A stretch of DNA of 64,000 bases from UBA6115 sp040776985. GTDB lineage: Bacteria; Bacillota; Clostridia; Christensenellales; Aristaeellaceae. Location: assembly GCA_040776985.1 (NCBI GenBank), contig JAXGZL010000002.1, forward strand, positions 868,001 through 932,000, read 5' to 3'. Of this stretch, positions 24,203 through 32,804 are shown in pieces. The position numbers and the translations under genes are program-made. Position 1 is the stretch's first letter; each line of letters begins with the position of its first letter. The notes beneath the pieces are model-generated. The model saw nothing but the letters and a program-made list of their open reading frames with translations. It ran no database searches and was not told the origin of the DNA.

Positions 24203-25204
24203 ATGAAAAGAACCTTTGCGCTGTTCCTCGCTGTCCTCCTGGTCCTTTCCCTTGCCATCTTCGTGCAGGCAGGCGAAAAGAAGGACTGGGAAATCGTTGT
24301 CGTCCCCAAGGACGCTTCCAACCCCTGGTTTGTGCGGATGAAGGTGGGCGTGGATGAGTACGCCAAGGAAACCGGCATCAACGCCTATCAGAAGGGAACC
24401 GCGGAAATTGACGCCACCCTCCAGGCCCAGCTGGTGCAGGACCTGATCGCCCAGGGCGTGGACGCCATCTGCGTGGTCCCCGTCAACCCCGAATCCCTGG
24501 AGCCGGTGCTCAAGCAGGCCATGGATGCCGGCATCGTGGTCATCGCCCATGAGGGCGCCAGCCTGGAAAACGTCAACTACGACATCGAAGCTTTCTCCAA
24601 CGCCGGATACGGCGCCTTCATCATGGACAACCTGGCGGAAGCCATGGGTGAGGAAGGCCTGTACACCACCATGGTGGCCCATGTGACCAACGCCTCCCAC
24701 AACGAGTGGGCGGACGCGGGCGTGGCCCATCAGAAGGAAAAGTATCCCAAGCTGACCATGCTTGAGGCGGAGCCCCGGGTTGAGTCCGAGGACAATGGCG
24801 ATGTGGCCTACAACAAGGCCAAGGAGCTGTTCAAGAAATATCCGGACCTGAAGGGCATCATGGGCACCTCTTCCTACGACGCCCCCGGCGTTGCCCGCGC
24901 CATTGAAGAGCTGGGCCTGGTGGGCAAGGTCTTCACCTCCGGCACCGGCATGCCCGCTGCCAACAAGGCGCTGCTGGAGACCGGCTCCGTCAAGTCCCTC
25001 ACCCTGTGGGATCCCGCGCTGGCCGGCAAGGCCATGATCGCGCTGGCGGTCAAGGTGCTTAATGGCGACAAGATCGAGGCCCCCGTGGATCTGGCTGTGG
25101 ACGGCTACACCGCGCTGACCTTCAAGACGGACAGCGACAAGGTGCTGGAAGGCCAGGGCTGGATTGTCATCAACAAGGACAATGTGGATGGCTTTGGCTT
25201 CTGA
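24203..25204 (+). CDS. Sugar ABC transporter substrate-binding protein (RhaS/LsrB-like)
   Basis: A 333-aa periplasmic-binding protein of the ribose/rhamnose/autoinducer-2 group. The signal peptide (1-23) ends V-Q-A. The first lobe opens with V-P-K-D-A-S-N-P-W-F, and repeated Q-D-L-I-A-Q-G-V-D-A-I and D-N-G-D-V-A-Y elements follow. There is no lipobox cysteine, although Gram-positive binding proteins are normally lipid-anchored; either the cell has an outer membrane or the protein is retained some other way. The start ATG follows TTAAGGAGGCTCAC. A stable hairpin separates it from the ATPase gene. Confidence 0.9.
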   Translation: MKRTFALFLAVLLVLSLAIFVQAGEKKDWEIVVVPKDASNPWFVRMKVGVDEYAKETGINAYQKGTAEIDATLQAQLVQDLIAQGVDAICVVPVNPESLEPVLKQAMDAGIVVIAHEGASLENVNYDIEAFSNAGYGAFIMDNLAEAMGEEGLYTTMVAHVTNASHNEWADAGVAHQKEKYPKLTMLEAEPRVESEDNGDVAYNKAKELFKKYPDLKGIMGTSSYDAPGVARAIEELGLVGKVFTSGTGMPAANKALLETGSVKSLTLWDPALAGKAMIALAVKVLNGDKIEAPVDLAVDGYTALTFKTDSDKVLEGQGWIVINKDNVDGFGF

Positions 25205-25222
25205 TTTCTGACTGACCCAACC

Positions 25223-25250
25223 GGTCACCGCCGGGCTTCCGGCGGTGACC
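25223..25250 (+). terminator. Hairpin between binding-protein and ATPase genes
   Basis: A perfect 12-bp stem (GGTCACCGCCGG / CCGGCGGTGACC) with GCTT loop, followed by TTTCT. It may terminate partially or protect the upstream mRNA so the binding protein is made in excess. Confidence 0.65.
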
Positions 25251-25283
25251 TTTCTCCATATAGACAGCAATTTGGAGGTACAC

Positions 25284-26768
25284 ATGTCTGGCAGTTTGCT
25301 GCGCGCGGTGGACATCCACAAATCCTTCGCCGGCGTCCATGCCCTCAAGGGGGTCAGCCTGGAGATCGCCCCCGGGGAGATCCATTGCCTGGCCGGCGAA
25401 AATGGCTGTGGAAAGTCCACGCTAATCAAGATCATCTCCGGCGTCTACCAGCCGGATTCCGGCTATATTGAGTTTGACGGGAAAAAGCTGGAGAAAATCA
25501 CCCCCCTTGACGCCATCCTGCTGGGCATTCAGGTGATTTACCAGGATTTTTCCGTCTTCCCCAACCTGACTGTGATGGAAAACCTGGCGCTCAACAGCGA
25601 GCTGTCTGACAAGCGCAGGCTGGTCAACTGGCGGCGCATGCGGAAAATCGCAGAGGAAGCGGTGGCCAAGATCAACTTCCAGGTGGACCTGGACGCCATG
25701 GTCAGCACACTGTCGGTTGCGCAAAAGCAGATGGTAGCCATCAGCCGGGCGCTGATGTTCAACGCCAGGCTGATCATCATGGACGAGCCCACCACGGCCC
25801 TTACCCGCAAGGAAGTGCAGGCCCTGTTCAAGGTGATCATGCAGCTGAAAGCCCAGGGCATTTCCATCCTCTTTGTCAGCCATAAGCTCAATGAGGTGTT
25901 TGAGATCTCCGAGCGCTTCACCATTTTCAGAAGCGGGGAACTGGTGGTGACCGGCAACACCCAGGACCTGGACAGCGACAAGTTCTCCTACTACATGACC
26001 GGCCGTGCCTTTTCGGATGACCCCTTTATGGCGGAGAACCTGAGTGAGAAACCCCTGCTTGAGGTGAAAAACCTGGGCCTTGAGAGCGCCTTCCAAGACA
26101 TCAGCTTCAAGCTGCATGGCGGTGAAATCCTGGGCATCACGGGCCTTCTGGACTCCGGACGCAGCGAATTGGCCCTGGCGCTTTTTGGTATCAGGCCGGC
26201 AAGCGCCGGAGACATTCTGGTGAAGGGCAAAAAGGTCAGCATCAAAAGCCCCCGGGACGCCATCAACAACGGCGTTGGCCTGGTGCCGGAGGACCGGCTG
26301 TCAGAAGGCCTGTTTTTGCCCCGCAGCATCGCGGACAACCTGATCATCTCGGAAATTGACCACCTGACCAAGCGCTTCAGGGTCTATGACCACCAGAAGC
26401 GCAGCGCGGAGGTCAGCCGTCTGGTCAAGGAGTTTGCCATCGCTACGCCCAACCCGGCTAACGCCTGCCAGACCCTGTCCGGCGGCAACCAGCAGCGGGT
26501 GGTACTGGGCAAATGGCTGGCCTGCAACCTGGATGTGCTGATCCTGATCGGGCCCACCGTGGGGGTGGACATCGGGTCCAAGCATGATATTCACAGCATC
26601 CTGCAAAACCTGGCCAGGGAGGGGATGGGCATTATCATCATCTCCGACGACCTGCCGGAGGTGATCCAGAACTGCTCCCGGATGATTGTGCTAAAAGGCG
26701 GGCAGATTGTGCAGGAAATGGATGCGGCGGATGCCACCGAACAGGGCATTCTGTCGCAGATGATGTGA
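25284..26768 (+). CDS. Sugar ABC transporter ATP-binding protein, two NBDs
   Basis: A 494-aa tandem ATPase of the RbsA/LsrA/RhaT type. NBD1 has Walker A G-E-N-G-C-G-K-S-T (about 36-44), signature L-S-V-A-Q and Walker B I-I-M-D-E-P-T. NBD2 has a Walker A-like G-L-L-D-S-G-R-S-E without the lysine and signature L-S-G-G-N-Q-Q. Its Walker B reads L-I-L-I-G-P-T-V-G-V-D, so both the acidic Walker B residue and the catalytic glutamate are absent. NBD2 is probably non-hydrolytic. The start ATG at 25284 follows GGAGGTACAC; an upstream extension crosses the hairpin and was rejected. Confidence 0.92.
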   Translation: MSGSLLRAVDIHKSFAGVHALKGVSLEIAPGEIHCLAGENGCGKSTLIKIISGVYQPDSGYIEFDGKKLEKITPLDAILLGIQVIYQDFSVFPNLTVMENLALNSELSDKRRLVNWRRMRKIAEEAVAKINFQVDLDAMVSTLSVAQKQMVAISRALMFNARLIIMDEPTTALTRKEVQALFKVIMQLKAQGISILFVSHKLNEVFEISERFTIFRSGELVVTGNTQDLDSDKFSYYMTGRAFSDDPFMAENLSEKPLLEVKNLGLESAFQDISFKLHGGEILGITGLLDSGRSELALALFGIRPASAGDILVKGKKVSIKSPRDAINNGVGLVPEDRLSEGLFLPRSIADNLIISEIDHLTKRFRVYDHQKRSAEVSRLVKEFAIATPNPANACQTLSGGNQQRVVLGKWLACNLDVLILIGPTVGVDIGSKHDIHSILQNLAREGMGIIIISDDLPEVIQNCSRMIVLKGGQIVQEMDAADATEQGILSQMM

Positions 26769-26778
26769 GGTGAGCGTG

Positions 26779-27810
26779 ATGCCAAAGAGATTAAAAAGGC
26801 TGACAAGACAAAGCGAACCCTATATTTTCCTGGTGATCCTGGCCCTTTGCCTGCTGATTGAGGTGCGTTCCGGCCAGTTCTTCACCGCCAATAACCTGGT
26901 GGACATCGCCTCCGCCATGGTGGTGCCAGGGCTGTTTGCCATCGGCGCCTTCATGGTGATTGTGTCCGGGGGCATTGATGTCTCTTTCCCGGCGCTGGCC
27001 TCGCTCACCTCCTACGCCACCACCAAAATCCTGCTGGATGCCGGCTACACCGGCAACATTTGGCTGCCCATCCTGATGTCCATCGCCATGGGAGCTTTGC
27101 TGGGCGCCTTCAACGGCATTTTCATCGGCTATCTGGGGCTGCCAGCCCTGATTGTGACCCTGGGCACCTCCAGCGTTTTCAAGGGGATCATGCAGGGCGC
27201 GCTGAACTCCATCCAGCTGGCCACCATTCCGCCAGGCATGCAGGCCTTTGGCACCTCAGCCCTCTTTGTGGCCACCAACCCCGCCTCCGGGCTCACCTCC
27301 CGGATGCCCATGACCTTCCTGGTGTTTGCGGGGGTTCTGGTGCTGGCCTTCTTCATCCTGCGCTACACCTTCCTGGGCCGGGGCATCTACGCCATCGGCG
27401 GTAATGAAGCCAGCGCCCACCGGGCCGGCTTCAACACCAAGCGCACCAAGTTTCTGCTGTATGTGTTCGTTGGCATCTCCGCTGCCCTGGCGGGGCTGAT
27501 CCGCACCTGCATGATGCAGCAGAATCACCCCACCAACATGCTGGGCATGGAAATGAACATCATCGCCGGCGTGGTGCTGGGCGGCACCGCCATCACCGGC
27601 GGGGCCGGCACCCTCACCGGCTGCATGCTGGGCACCCTGCTGATTGTGATTGTGGAAAACTCCATGATCTTAATCGGCATCCCCACCGTCTGGAAGAGCG
27701 TTTTTGTGGGCGCCCTGATCATCATCGGAACCGGGATCAGCGCCTATCAGGTGCTGCGGGCCAACCGTCCGGGCAAAACCCGCAGCCTGGGAGCGGAGGT
27801 GAAGGCATGA
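26779..27810 (+). CDS. Sugar ABC transporter permease 1
   Basis: A 343-aa permease of the RbsC/LsrC family with about 8-10 hydrophobic segments and the family signature G-G-I-D-V-S near residues 60-65. The EAA-like region is A-I-G-G-N-E-A-S-A-H-R-A-G. The start ATG 26779 is preferred over GTG 26770 because GAGGTGA sits five bases upstream. It overlaps the second permease by 4 bp (ATGA), and the two likely form the heterodimeric channel. Confidence 0.92.
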   Translation: MPKRLKRLTRQSEPYIFLVILALCLLIEVRSGQFFTANNLVDIASAMVVPGLFAIGAFMVIVSGGIDVSFPALASLTSYATTKILLDAGYTGNIWLPILMSIAMGALLGAFNGIFIGYLGLPALIVTLGTSSVFKGIMQGALNSIQLATIPPGMQAFGTSALFVATNPASGLTSRMPMTFLVFAGVLVLAFFILRYTFLGRGIYAIGGNEASAHRAGFNTKRTKFLLYVFVGISAALAGLIRTCMMQQNHPTNMLGMEMNIIAGVVLGGTAITGGAGTLTGCMLGTLLIVIVENSMILIGIPTVWKSVFVGALIIIGTGISAYQVLRANRPGKTRSLGAEVKA

Positions 27811-28832
27811 GCACTCAAAGCAAATCCACCGGCAGCATCCTCAGCAGACGGGATCCCCATGTGCTGCGCCTGCTGTTTGTGATGGCGGTCTGGCTGGTCT
27901 TCATGGCCCTCACCCGCCCGGCCAAGTTCTATACCCTGATCAATTTCCAGACCATGTCCTCCCAGTTCCCAGAGTTTGGCCTGATGTCCCTGGGGGTCAT
28001 GCTGTGCATGATCACCGGCGGCATTGACCTGTCCCCGGTGGGGGTGGCCAACCTGGTGGCCATCCTGATGGCCTTCCTGCTAAAGGAGCTGTCCCCCCCG
28101 GACGGCAACCTGCCCGTCTATGCCATCCCCCTGGTCTTTGTGCTGGGGGCAGCCCTGGGCGCCTTCTTTGGCCTGCTTAACGGCCTTCTGGTGTCCAAGG
28201 TGCGCATCCCCCCCATCCTGGCCACCCTGGGGATGGGTGAACTGCTAACCGGCGTTGCCATCGTGCTGACTAATGGCAACGCGGTCAGTAAGCTGCCGGT
28301 GGAGTATGCCCTTACCATCAACAACAAGATCGGCGGCTTGGTGCCGGTTCAGCTGATCATCTTTGCCATCGTTGCCTTTGGGGTCTGGTTTCTGCTGAAC
28401 CACACGCCCTATGGCACCAAGATCTACCTGCTGGGTACCAACGCCAAGGCCGCCAGGTACAGCGGGCTGAAAAACGACCGGCTTCTGATCTCCACCTACA
28501 TGATGTCCGGCATGGCCGCCGCCCTGGGCGGCCTGGTGATGCTGGCCAACTACAACTCCGCCCGGGCCAACTACGGCAGCGTTTACATCCTCCAGTGCAT
28601 TCTGGTGGTGGTGCTGGGCGGGGTCAGCCCCACAGGCGGCAAGGGGAGGATCTCAGGCGTGGTGCTGGCCATCTTCCTGCTGCGGATGCTGGAGACCGGC
28701 ATCAACCGCTTCCCTCAGATCAGCAGCTACTATATCTCCCTCATCTGGGGCGGCGTGCTGCTGCTGGTCATGGTGCTGGACTACTTCAGCGCCTATCGCG
28801 GACCCAAGAAGGCGCGCATCAAAACCCCATAG
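27807..28832 (+). CDS. Sugar ABC transporter permease 2
   Basis: A 341-aa RbsC/LsrD-like permease with the signature G-G-I-D-L-S and the loop L-G-T-N-A-K-A-A-R-Y-S-G, analogous to the first permease but clearly divergent. Last gene of the operon; a strong terminator follows at 28870-28903. Two different permeases plus one double ATPase is the layout of rhamnose and autoinducer-2 importers. Confidence 0.92.
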   Translation: MSTQSKSTGSILSRRDPHVLRLLFVMAVWLVFMALTRPAKFYTLINFQTMSSQFPEFGLMSLGVMLCMITGGIDLSPVGVANLVAILMAFLLKELSPPDGNLPVYAIPLVFVLGAALGAFFGLLNGLLVSKVRIPPILATLGMGELLTGVAIVLTNGNAVSKLPVEYALTINNKIGGLVPVQLIIFAIVAFGVWFLLNHTPYGTKIYLLGTNAKAARYSGLKNDRLLISTYMMSGMAAALGGLVMLANYNSARANYGSVYILQCILVVVLGGVSPTGGKGRISGVVLAIFLLRMLETGINRFPQISSYYISLIWGGVLLLVMVLDYFSAYRGPKKARIKTP

Positions 28833-28869
28833 AAAAAGCCCTCCGTCCGGAGAGCCTTGATGACTATTG

Positions 28870-28903
28870 CCGGGAAACCAGTTGTGTGGTTTCCCGGTTT
28901 TTT
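28870..28903 (+). terminator. Strong terminator of the sugar operon
   Basis: CCGGGAAACCA and TGGTTTCCCGG pair perfectly around a six-base loop, then TTTTTT. Confidence 0.9.
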
Positions 28904-28907
28904 GTGC

Positions 28908-29699
28908 TTACTTCCCTTTACTGTAGGCCAGGAAGGCCTCGTACCATACGCTTAGCAGGCTGATGAACTCCCGGGTGGCTTTCTGACTTCCCTGCTCGTT
29001 TGGATGATCGTCCCCGTTTGAATCATAATAGAGAGTGTCTTTTTCCGGAACTACCACATGTTTTTCCTGCCCGTCAAGCATCTGGTGGTGCGCGTCCGGG
29101 TGGGTCAGCACATTGTAGAAGTCAAAGACATACACATTATGCCCCTCATAGTCCTTCAGCCAGCCGCTCTGCCGATCTGTCAACCAGGAAGCAATCTGAC
29201 GGGTCAAGCGGGGCGTACTCAGGTGGGACATGGGCGGCGAGGTCACCAGCACAAACATCTTGTCCGGATGAGCAGCAAAGTAGCTGAGTAGAGAGCGGTA
29301 AATCTCCTTCTCGTCCTGGATGCTGTCCCCCACCTCGCTGTTTGGAAAGCAGCTCTTGAACATCACGATGCTGTTGTCACCTGGCACCGGCAAAACAGTG
29401 TTCTCAGCCACGGTGTTGCTCTTCTCCGCATACACCAGGGACATTACCTGATCAGTAAACCATATCGGCCAATGAACGGTGTCCGTATGATCCCCGTATT
29501 CGCGCCAGCCATAGTTGGTGTCAGCCACATAAAAGCCGCTGTCGTTGAGCGCCTGATTAAGACCCCTATAAAGCCAGTCCTCTCCCACGCTGTGGTGAAT
29601 GAAGATCAGATTGGCCCGGGCTGTTTTCTTCTCCGCCTGCGCCAGCGGCAGGGACATGAGGCTGATCAGCATCACGCACAAACAGATGATTCTCCTCAT
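28908..29699 (-). CDS. Secreted SGNH-hydrolase-like protein
   Basis: A 263-aa exported protein, signal peptide about 1-22 ending A-Q-A. The mature N terminus has I-F-I-H-H-S-V-G-E-D-W-L, where the serine may be the block I nucleophile. Near the C terminus D-D-H-P-N-E-Q-G supplies a D-x-H-like pair typical of SGNH/GDSL enzymes. N-Y-G-W-R-E-Y-G is a further conserved-looking segment. Hydrolase activity is inferred. It starts 15 bp after the SH3/peptidoglycan-binding gene on the same strand, so the two are probably co-transcribed and both act outside the cell. Confidence 0.55.
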   Translation of the reverse strand: MRRIICLCVMLISLMSLPLAQAEKKTARANLIFIHHSVGEDWLYRGLNQALNDSGFYVADTNYGWREYGDHTDTVHWPIWFTDQVMSLVYAEKSNTVAENTVLPVPGDNSIVMFKSCFPNSEVGDSIQDEKEIYRSLLSYFAAHPDKMFVLVTSPPMSHLSTPRLTRQIASWLTDRQSGWLKDYEGHNVYVFDFYNVLTHPDAHHQMLDGQEKHVVVPEKDTLYYDSNGDDHPNEQGSQKATREFISLLSVWYEAFLAYSKGK

Positions 29700-29714
29700 G
29701 GCTGGGCTGCTCCT

Positions 29715-31904
29715 TTATTTCTCCAGTTTCTCCCCGGTCAGCCTTTCCCAGGCCTTGCGGATGGCCTTCTGGTTGGACAGGCCATAGTTGGGGTCGTTTT
29801 TGGTGACCTCATCCAGATCCCTCAGGAAGTGGACGCAGAGGTGGCCGTCAAAGCCGTTGTCCTTGATGTTGCCAGAGAGATGGGGGCGGTTGTGCATGGC
29901 AGCCATGGTCCAGCGGCCGTCAGGCAGCTTCACGTACACCACCCGGATGTTCCAGGAGGCCGGGCCCAGGGCCTTGTTCATCAGCTGGGTGTCCCTCAGG
30001 GTCAGGGGTTCCGAATCCGCGTGGGAGCCCATGGAGTAGAAGCGCAGGTTGAAGCTCAGCCCACTGCCCGGGTGATACACCATGAACTTCTGCCCCGAAG
30101 AGGCGCTTTTCTTCACATCGTTGTACCAATGCAGCAGCCGCACCTGGCCTGAAGCGGGGCCCTTGCCGGTGGCGCCGCCGGTGTCAACCGAGGTGCCATC
30201 AGAGGTGTAGCGCTTGGCAGAGCCGGAGTACAGCTTGGACTGGGTCAGGGCATTGGCAATGCCGGTGATGGGCAGGCCGTTGATCTGCTGGAAGTCCACC
30301 ACTGCCTGGTGGGTGTCTGTGTCAAAACGCCCATTGACCGTCAGCCGGTAGCCCAAATCCTTGAGGGCCTTCTGCAGGGCGGTCACCAGCTTTTGCTCCT
30401 TGTCCACGCTTCCCAGGGACAGATCGGTGTAGCCAAGGGGAGTGCTGTCAGCGTCCCTGGCAGAGCCGGATAAGAGAACCGAAGCGGATTGGCTGCCCAG
30501 GATGCCGTCAGCGGTCAGGCCATTGAGGCTCTGGAATTGCTTGAGGGCAATCTGGGTGGCGCTGTCAAAGCTGCCGGTCAGGTCGCAGACATACTTCAGG
30601 GCGATCAGTTTTTTCTGCAGCAGCCGCACATCTTCCCCCCGGCTCCCCAGGCGCAGAATGCGCGGGAAGGCGTTGGCGGGCGGGTTGTCAGGGGTTTCGC
30701 TGGGGGCAGGGCTTTCCTCCGGCGGCTGGGTGGGGGCAGGCGTATCCTGCGCAAAGCGCAGGAAGGAGGTCATCACATAGCCGGCGCGCCCCAGGTAGCT
30801 GACGCGGCACCAGCTGCTCCCCCGGTCCAGCACCTGAACCTCGCCCCCAAAGGGAATGGTGGCGATGATGTTGTTGCCATTGCGGGCCTGGGCGCGCAGG
30901 TTCAGGGATTTGCCGTTACTCGTATGGACAAAGGCGCTGCCTGAGGGCGTCCCGCCGTTTGCCGGCGGGGGCGTTTCCACAGGCGTTGTGCTGGGCGCCG
31001 TGGTGGGCACCGTGGTGGGCACCGTGCCGACTGGTTTTAAATAGGAGGACTGCACAAAGCCCACCCGGCCATCCGCATCCACCTGTGTCCATATGCCGCT
31101 GGTGGAAATCACCCGGACCACTGTGCCATGGGGGATCTGATAAAAGGTGTTCTGGTTCCTTGAGGCGGAGCGCCGCAGGTTCAGGCTGCCCTGATTGGGG
31201 GTGTGCACCTGGGCTTGGCCCAGCGCGGGCCCGGGAACCGTCGGTTCCGGTGTGGTGACCGGCTGCTGAGGGGCTGGGGTGTTGGTCGGCTGGGGCGTGG
31301 TTGGCTGAGGAATGGCGACCGTTCCCGGCTTCAGGTATTCCTGCTGCACATATCCCACCCGTCCGGCTGTCTCCACCCGCACCCAGGCGCCGCTTATCCC
31401 CAGCACACGGACCACCGTGCCATGGGGAATCTGATAGATGGTGTTCTGCTGCCTGGCAGCCGTCCGCCTCAGGTTCAGGCTGCCCTGGTTGGGGGTGATG
31501 ACAGTGGCGGTGTCATAGCCGGCAGCGGTGTCCGGCTGAGGTGTCTGAGGAGGTGGCGCCGGTGCCTCAGGCTTGTCGCTGCCCTGCTGCTGGGGCTTGA
31601 ACTGGGGGGCCAGGTCATACAGGGCGGTTAGGGTTCTGTTTCCAGCCAAACCGTCCTGATGAAGGCGCATCCTGGCCTGGAACAACTGCACCGCCTGGGT
31701 GGTCATGTTGCCATATTTCCCGTCGTCTTTTAGCTCAAAACCCAGGAAATGGAGGGCGCGCTGCATTTGCCGCACGTTTTCCCCCTGGTCTCCCGGCCGG
31801 ATGGTCTCATAGTGCGCCGCCTGGACGGGCATAAGCCCCGCGATGGCCGCCACCAGGAGGGCCAGGCTCAAAATCCGTTTGAGTGATTGCGTGCGTTTCA
31901 TCAT
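29715..31904 (-). CDS. Secreted SH3/peptidoglycan-binding repeat protein with conserved C-terminal domain
   Basis: A 729-aa exported protein. Order: signal peptide (1-29), a peptidoglycan-binding domain (about 35-95), three bacterial SH3 domains (about 130-192, 230-292, 325-387) joined by Pro/Thr/Gln linkers, two more peptidoglycan-binding domains (about 412-478 and 493-555) and a C-terminal domain (about 595-729). The C-terminal domain contains H-A-D-S-E-P-L-T and G-H-L-C-V-H-F-L-R-D; its His, Asp and Cys residues could form a catalytic or metal site. The repeats suggest tight wall attachment. Similar C-terminal domains are recalled from uncharacterised Clostridia proteins; function unknown. 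Confidence 0.8.
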   Translation of the reverse strand: MMKRTQSLKRILSLALLVAAIAGLMPVQAAHYETIRPGDQGENVRQMQRALHFLGFELKDDGKYGNMTTQAVQLFQARMRLHQDGLAGNRTLTALYDLAPQFKPQQQGSDKPEAPAPPPQTPQPDTAAGYDTATVITPNQGSLNLRRTAARQQNTIYQIPHGTVVRVLGISGAWVRVETAGRVGYVQQEYLKPGTVAIPQPTTPQPTNTPAPQQPVTTPEPTVPGPALGQAQVHTPNQGSLNLRRSASRNQNTFYQIPHGTVVRVISTSGIWTQVDADGRVGFVQSSYLKPVGTVPTTVPTTAPSTTPVETPPPANGGTPSGSAFVHTSNGKSLNLRAQARNGNNIIATIPFGGEVQVLDRGSSWCRVSYLGRAGYVMTSFLRFAQDTPAPTQPPEESPAPSETPDNPPANAFPRILRLGSRGEDVRLLQKKLIALKYVCDLTGSFDSATQIALKQFQSLNGLTADGILGSQSASVLLSGSARDADSTPLGYTDLSLGSVDKEQKLVTALQKALKDLGYRLTVNGRFDTDTHQAVVDFQQINGLPITGIANALTQSKLYSGSAKRYTSDGTSVDTGGATGKGPASGQVRLLHWYNDVKKSASSGQKFMVYHPGSGLSFNLRFYSMGSHADSEPLTLRDTQLMNKALGPASWNIRVVYVKLPDGRWTMAAMHNRPHLSGNIKDNGFDGHLCVHFLRDLDEVTKNDPNYGLSNQKAIRKAWERLTGEKLEK

Positions 31905-31932
31905 GACACCTGCCTTGTTTCTTGCTGGGTCA

Positions 31933-31961
31933 AGGATAGCACATTGTTTCTTTTTTGTAAA
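31933..31961 (-). promoter_or_regulatory. Promoter of the SH3-repeat gene
   Basis: On the minus strand TTTACA (31956-31961), 17 bp, TATCCT (31933-31938), in an AT-rich gap. Confidence 0.55.
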
Positions 31962-31994
31962 TAGTTATTACTAAATTGTTACATTATTGTTATT

Positions 31995-32804
31995 TTATGC
32001 TGTCAATCCATCTGAAAGGCTGATGAAATCCTGTAAAGCCAGCCTTTCCCCCCGGATGCTCTCCGGCAGGCCAGCTTCTGTGATCCTCTGGATGGCCTCT
32101 TCCCGGCTCAGGGAAAATGCAGGCATCAGGTTGTTCACCAGGGTTTTACGGCGCATGGCGAAGGCCGCTGTGATCAGGCGGAAAAACAGGGCTTCATCCT
32201 TGGGTTTCTTTATTTCCCCCTGATGGTAGGGCAGGGTCACAAAGACGCTGTCCACCTTGGGTGGCGGGGTGAACATGCGGGCAGGCACCTTCACTGCCGC
32301 CTTCGGCTCCCCCCGGTAGGCGGCCAGCACCGCCAGCGGGCCATAGGCAGCAGTGCCCGGCTGCGCCATCAGGCGCTCCGCCGCTTCCACCTGCACCATC
32401 ACATGGATGGATTTGATCATAAGATGTGACTTTAACAGCAGGGTGAGGATGGGCGTGGTCAGGTAATAAGGGAGGTTGGCCACCACATGAAAAGGGCTAT
32501 CCCTTCCCATCAGTTCCTCCAGGTCCATGGCCATGATGTCCCCGGCCACAATATGCAGATTTTCAGCGTCGGGAAAGCGCTCTTGCAATACCGGGATCAG
32601 CCGCTCATCAATCTCAACGGCGGTGACCTCCGTCCCCCGCTCAAGCAGCGCCTGGGTCAGGTCCCCCCTGCCGGCGCCGATCTCAAGCGCCCTGTCCCCC
32701 GGCGCAACCCCGGAGGCCTGCACCAGGCGCGCAAGCAAAGCCTGGTCAAACAAAAAGTTCTGCCCCAGGGAAATCTTATAGTCAAACCGGGGTGGAAACC
32801 CCAT
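31995..32804 (-). CDS. rsmA: 16S rRNA (adenine1518/1519-N6)-dimethyltransferase
   Basis: RsmA/KsgA dimethylates two adjacent adenines in helix 45 of 16S rRNA during 30S maturation. The 269-aa protein shows Q-N-F-L-F-D, the SAM loop E-I-G-A-G-R-G-D-L-T and catalytic N-L-P-Y-Y. The start at 32804 overlaps the rpe stop (TAATG), favouring coupled translation. A GTG five codons upstream has no better ribosome binding site. It is the last gene of the yicC-to-rsmA run. Confidence 0.93.
   Translation of the reverse strand: MGFPPRFDYKISLGQNFLFDQALLARLVQASGVAPGDRALEIGAGRGDLTQALLERGTEVTAVEIDERLIPVLQERFPDAENLHIVAGDIMAMDLEELMGRDSPFHVVANLPYYLTTPILTLLLKSHLMIKSIHVMVQVEAAERLMAQPGTAAYGPLAVLAAYRGEPKAAVKVPARMFTPPPKVDSVFVTLPYHQGEIKKPKDEALFFRLITAAFAMRRKTLVNNLMPAFSLSREEAIQRITEAGLPESIRGERLALQDFISLSDGLTA

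Noticed and set aside
24122..25435. 437-codon open frame antisense to the sugar-binding protein
   Set aside because: The plus-strand binding protein has a signal peptide, ribosome site and family motifs; the antisense frame has none.
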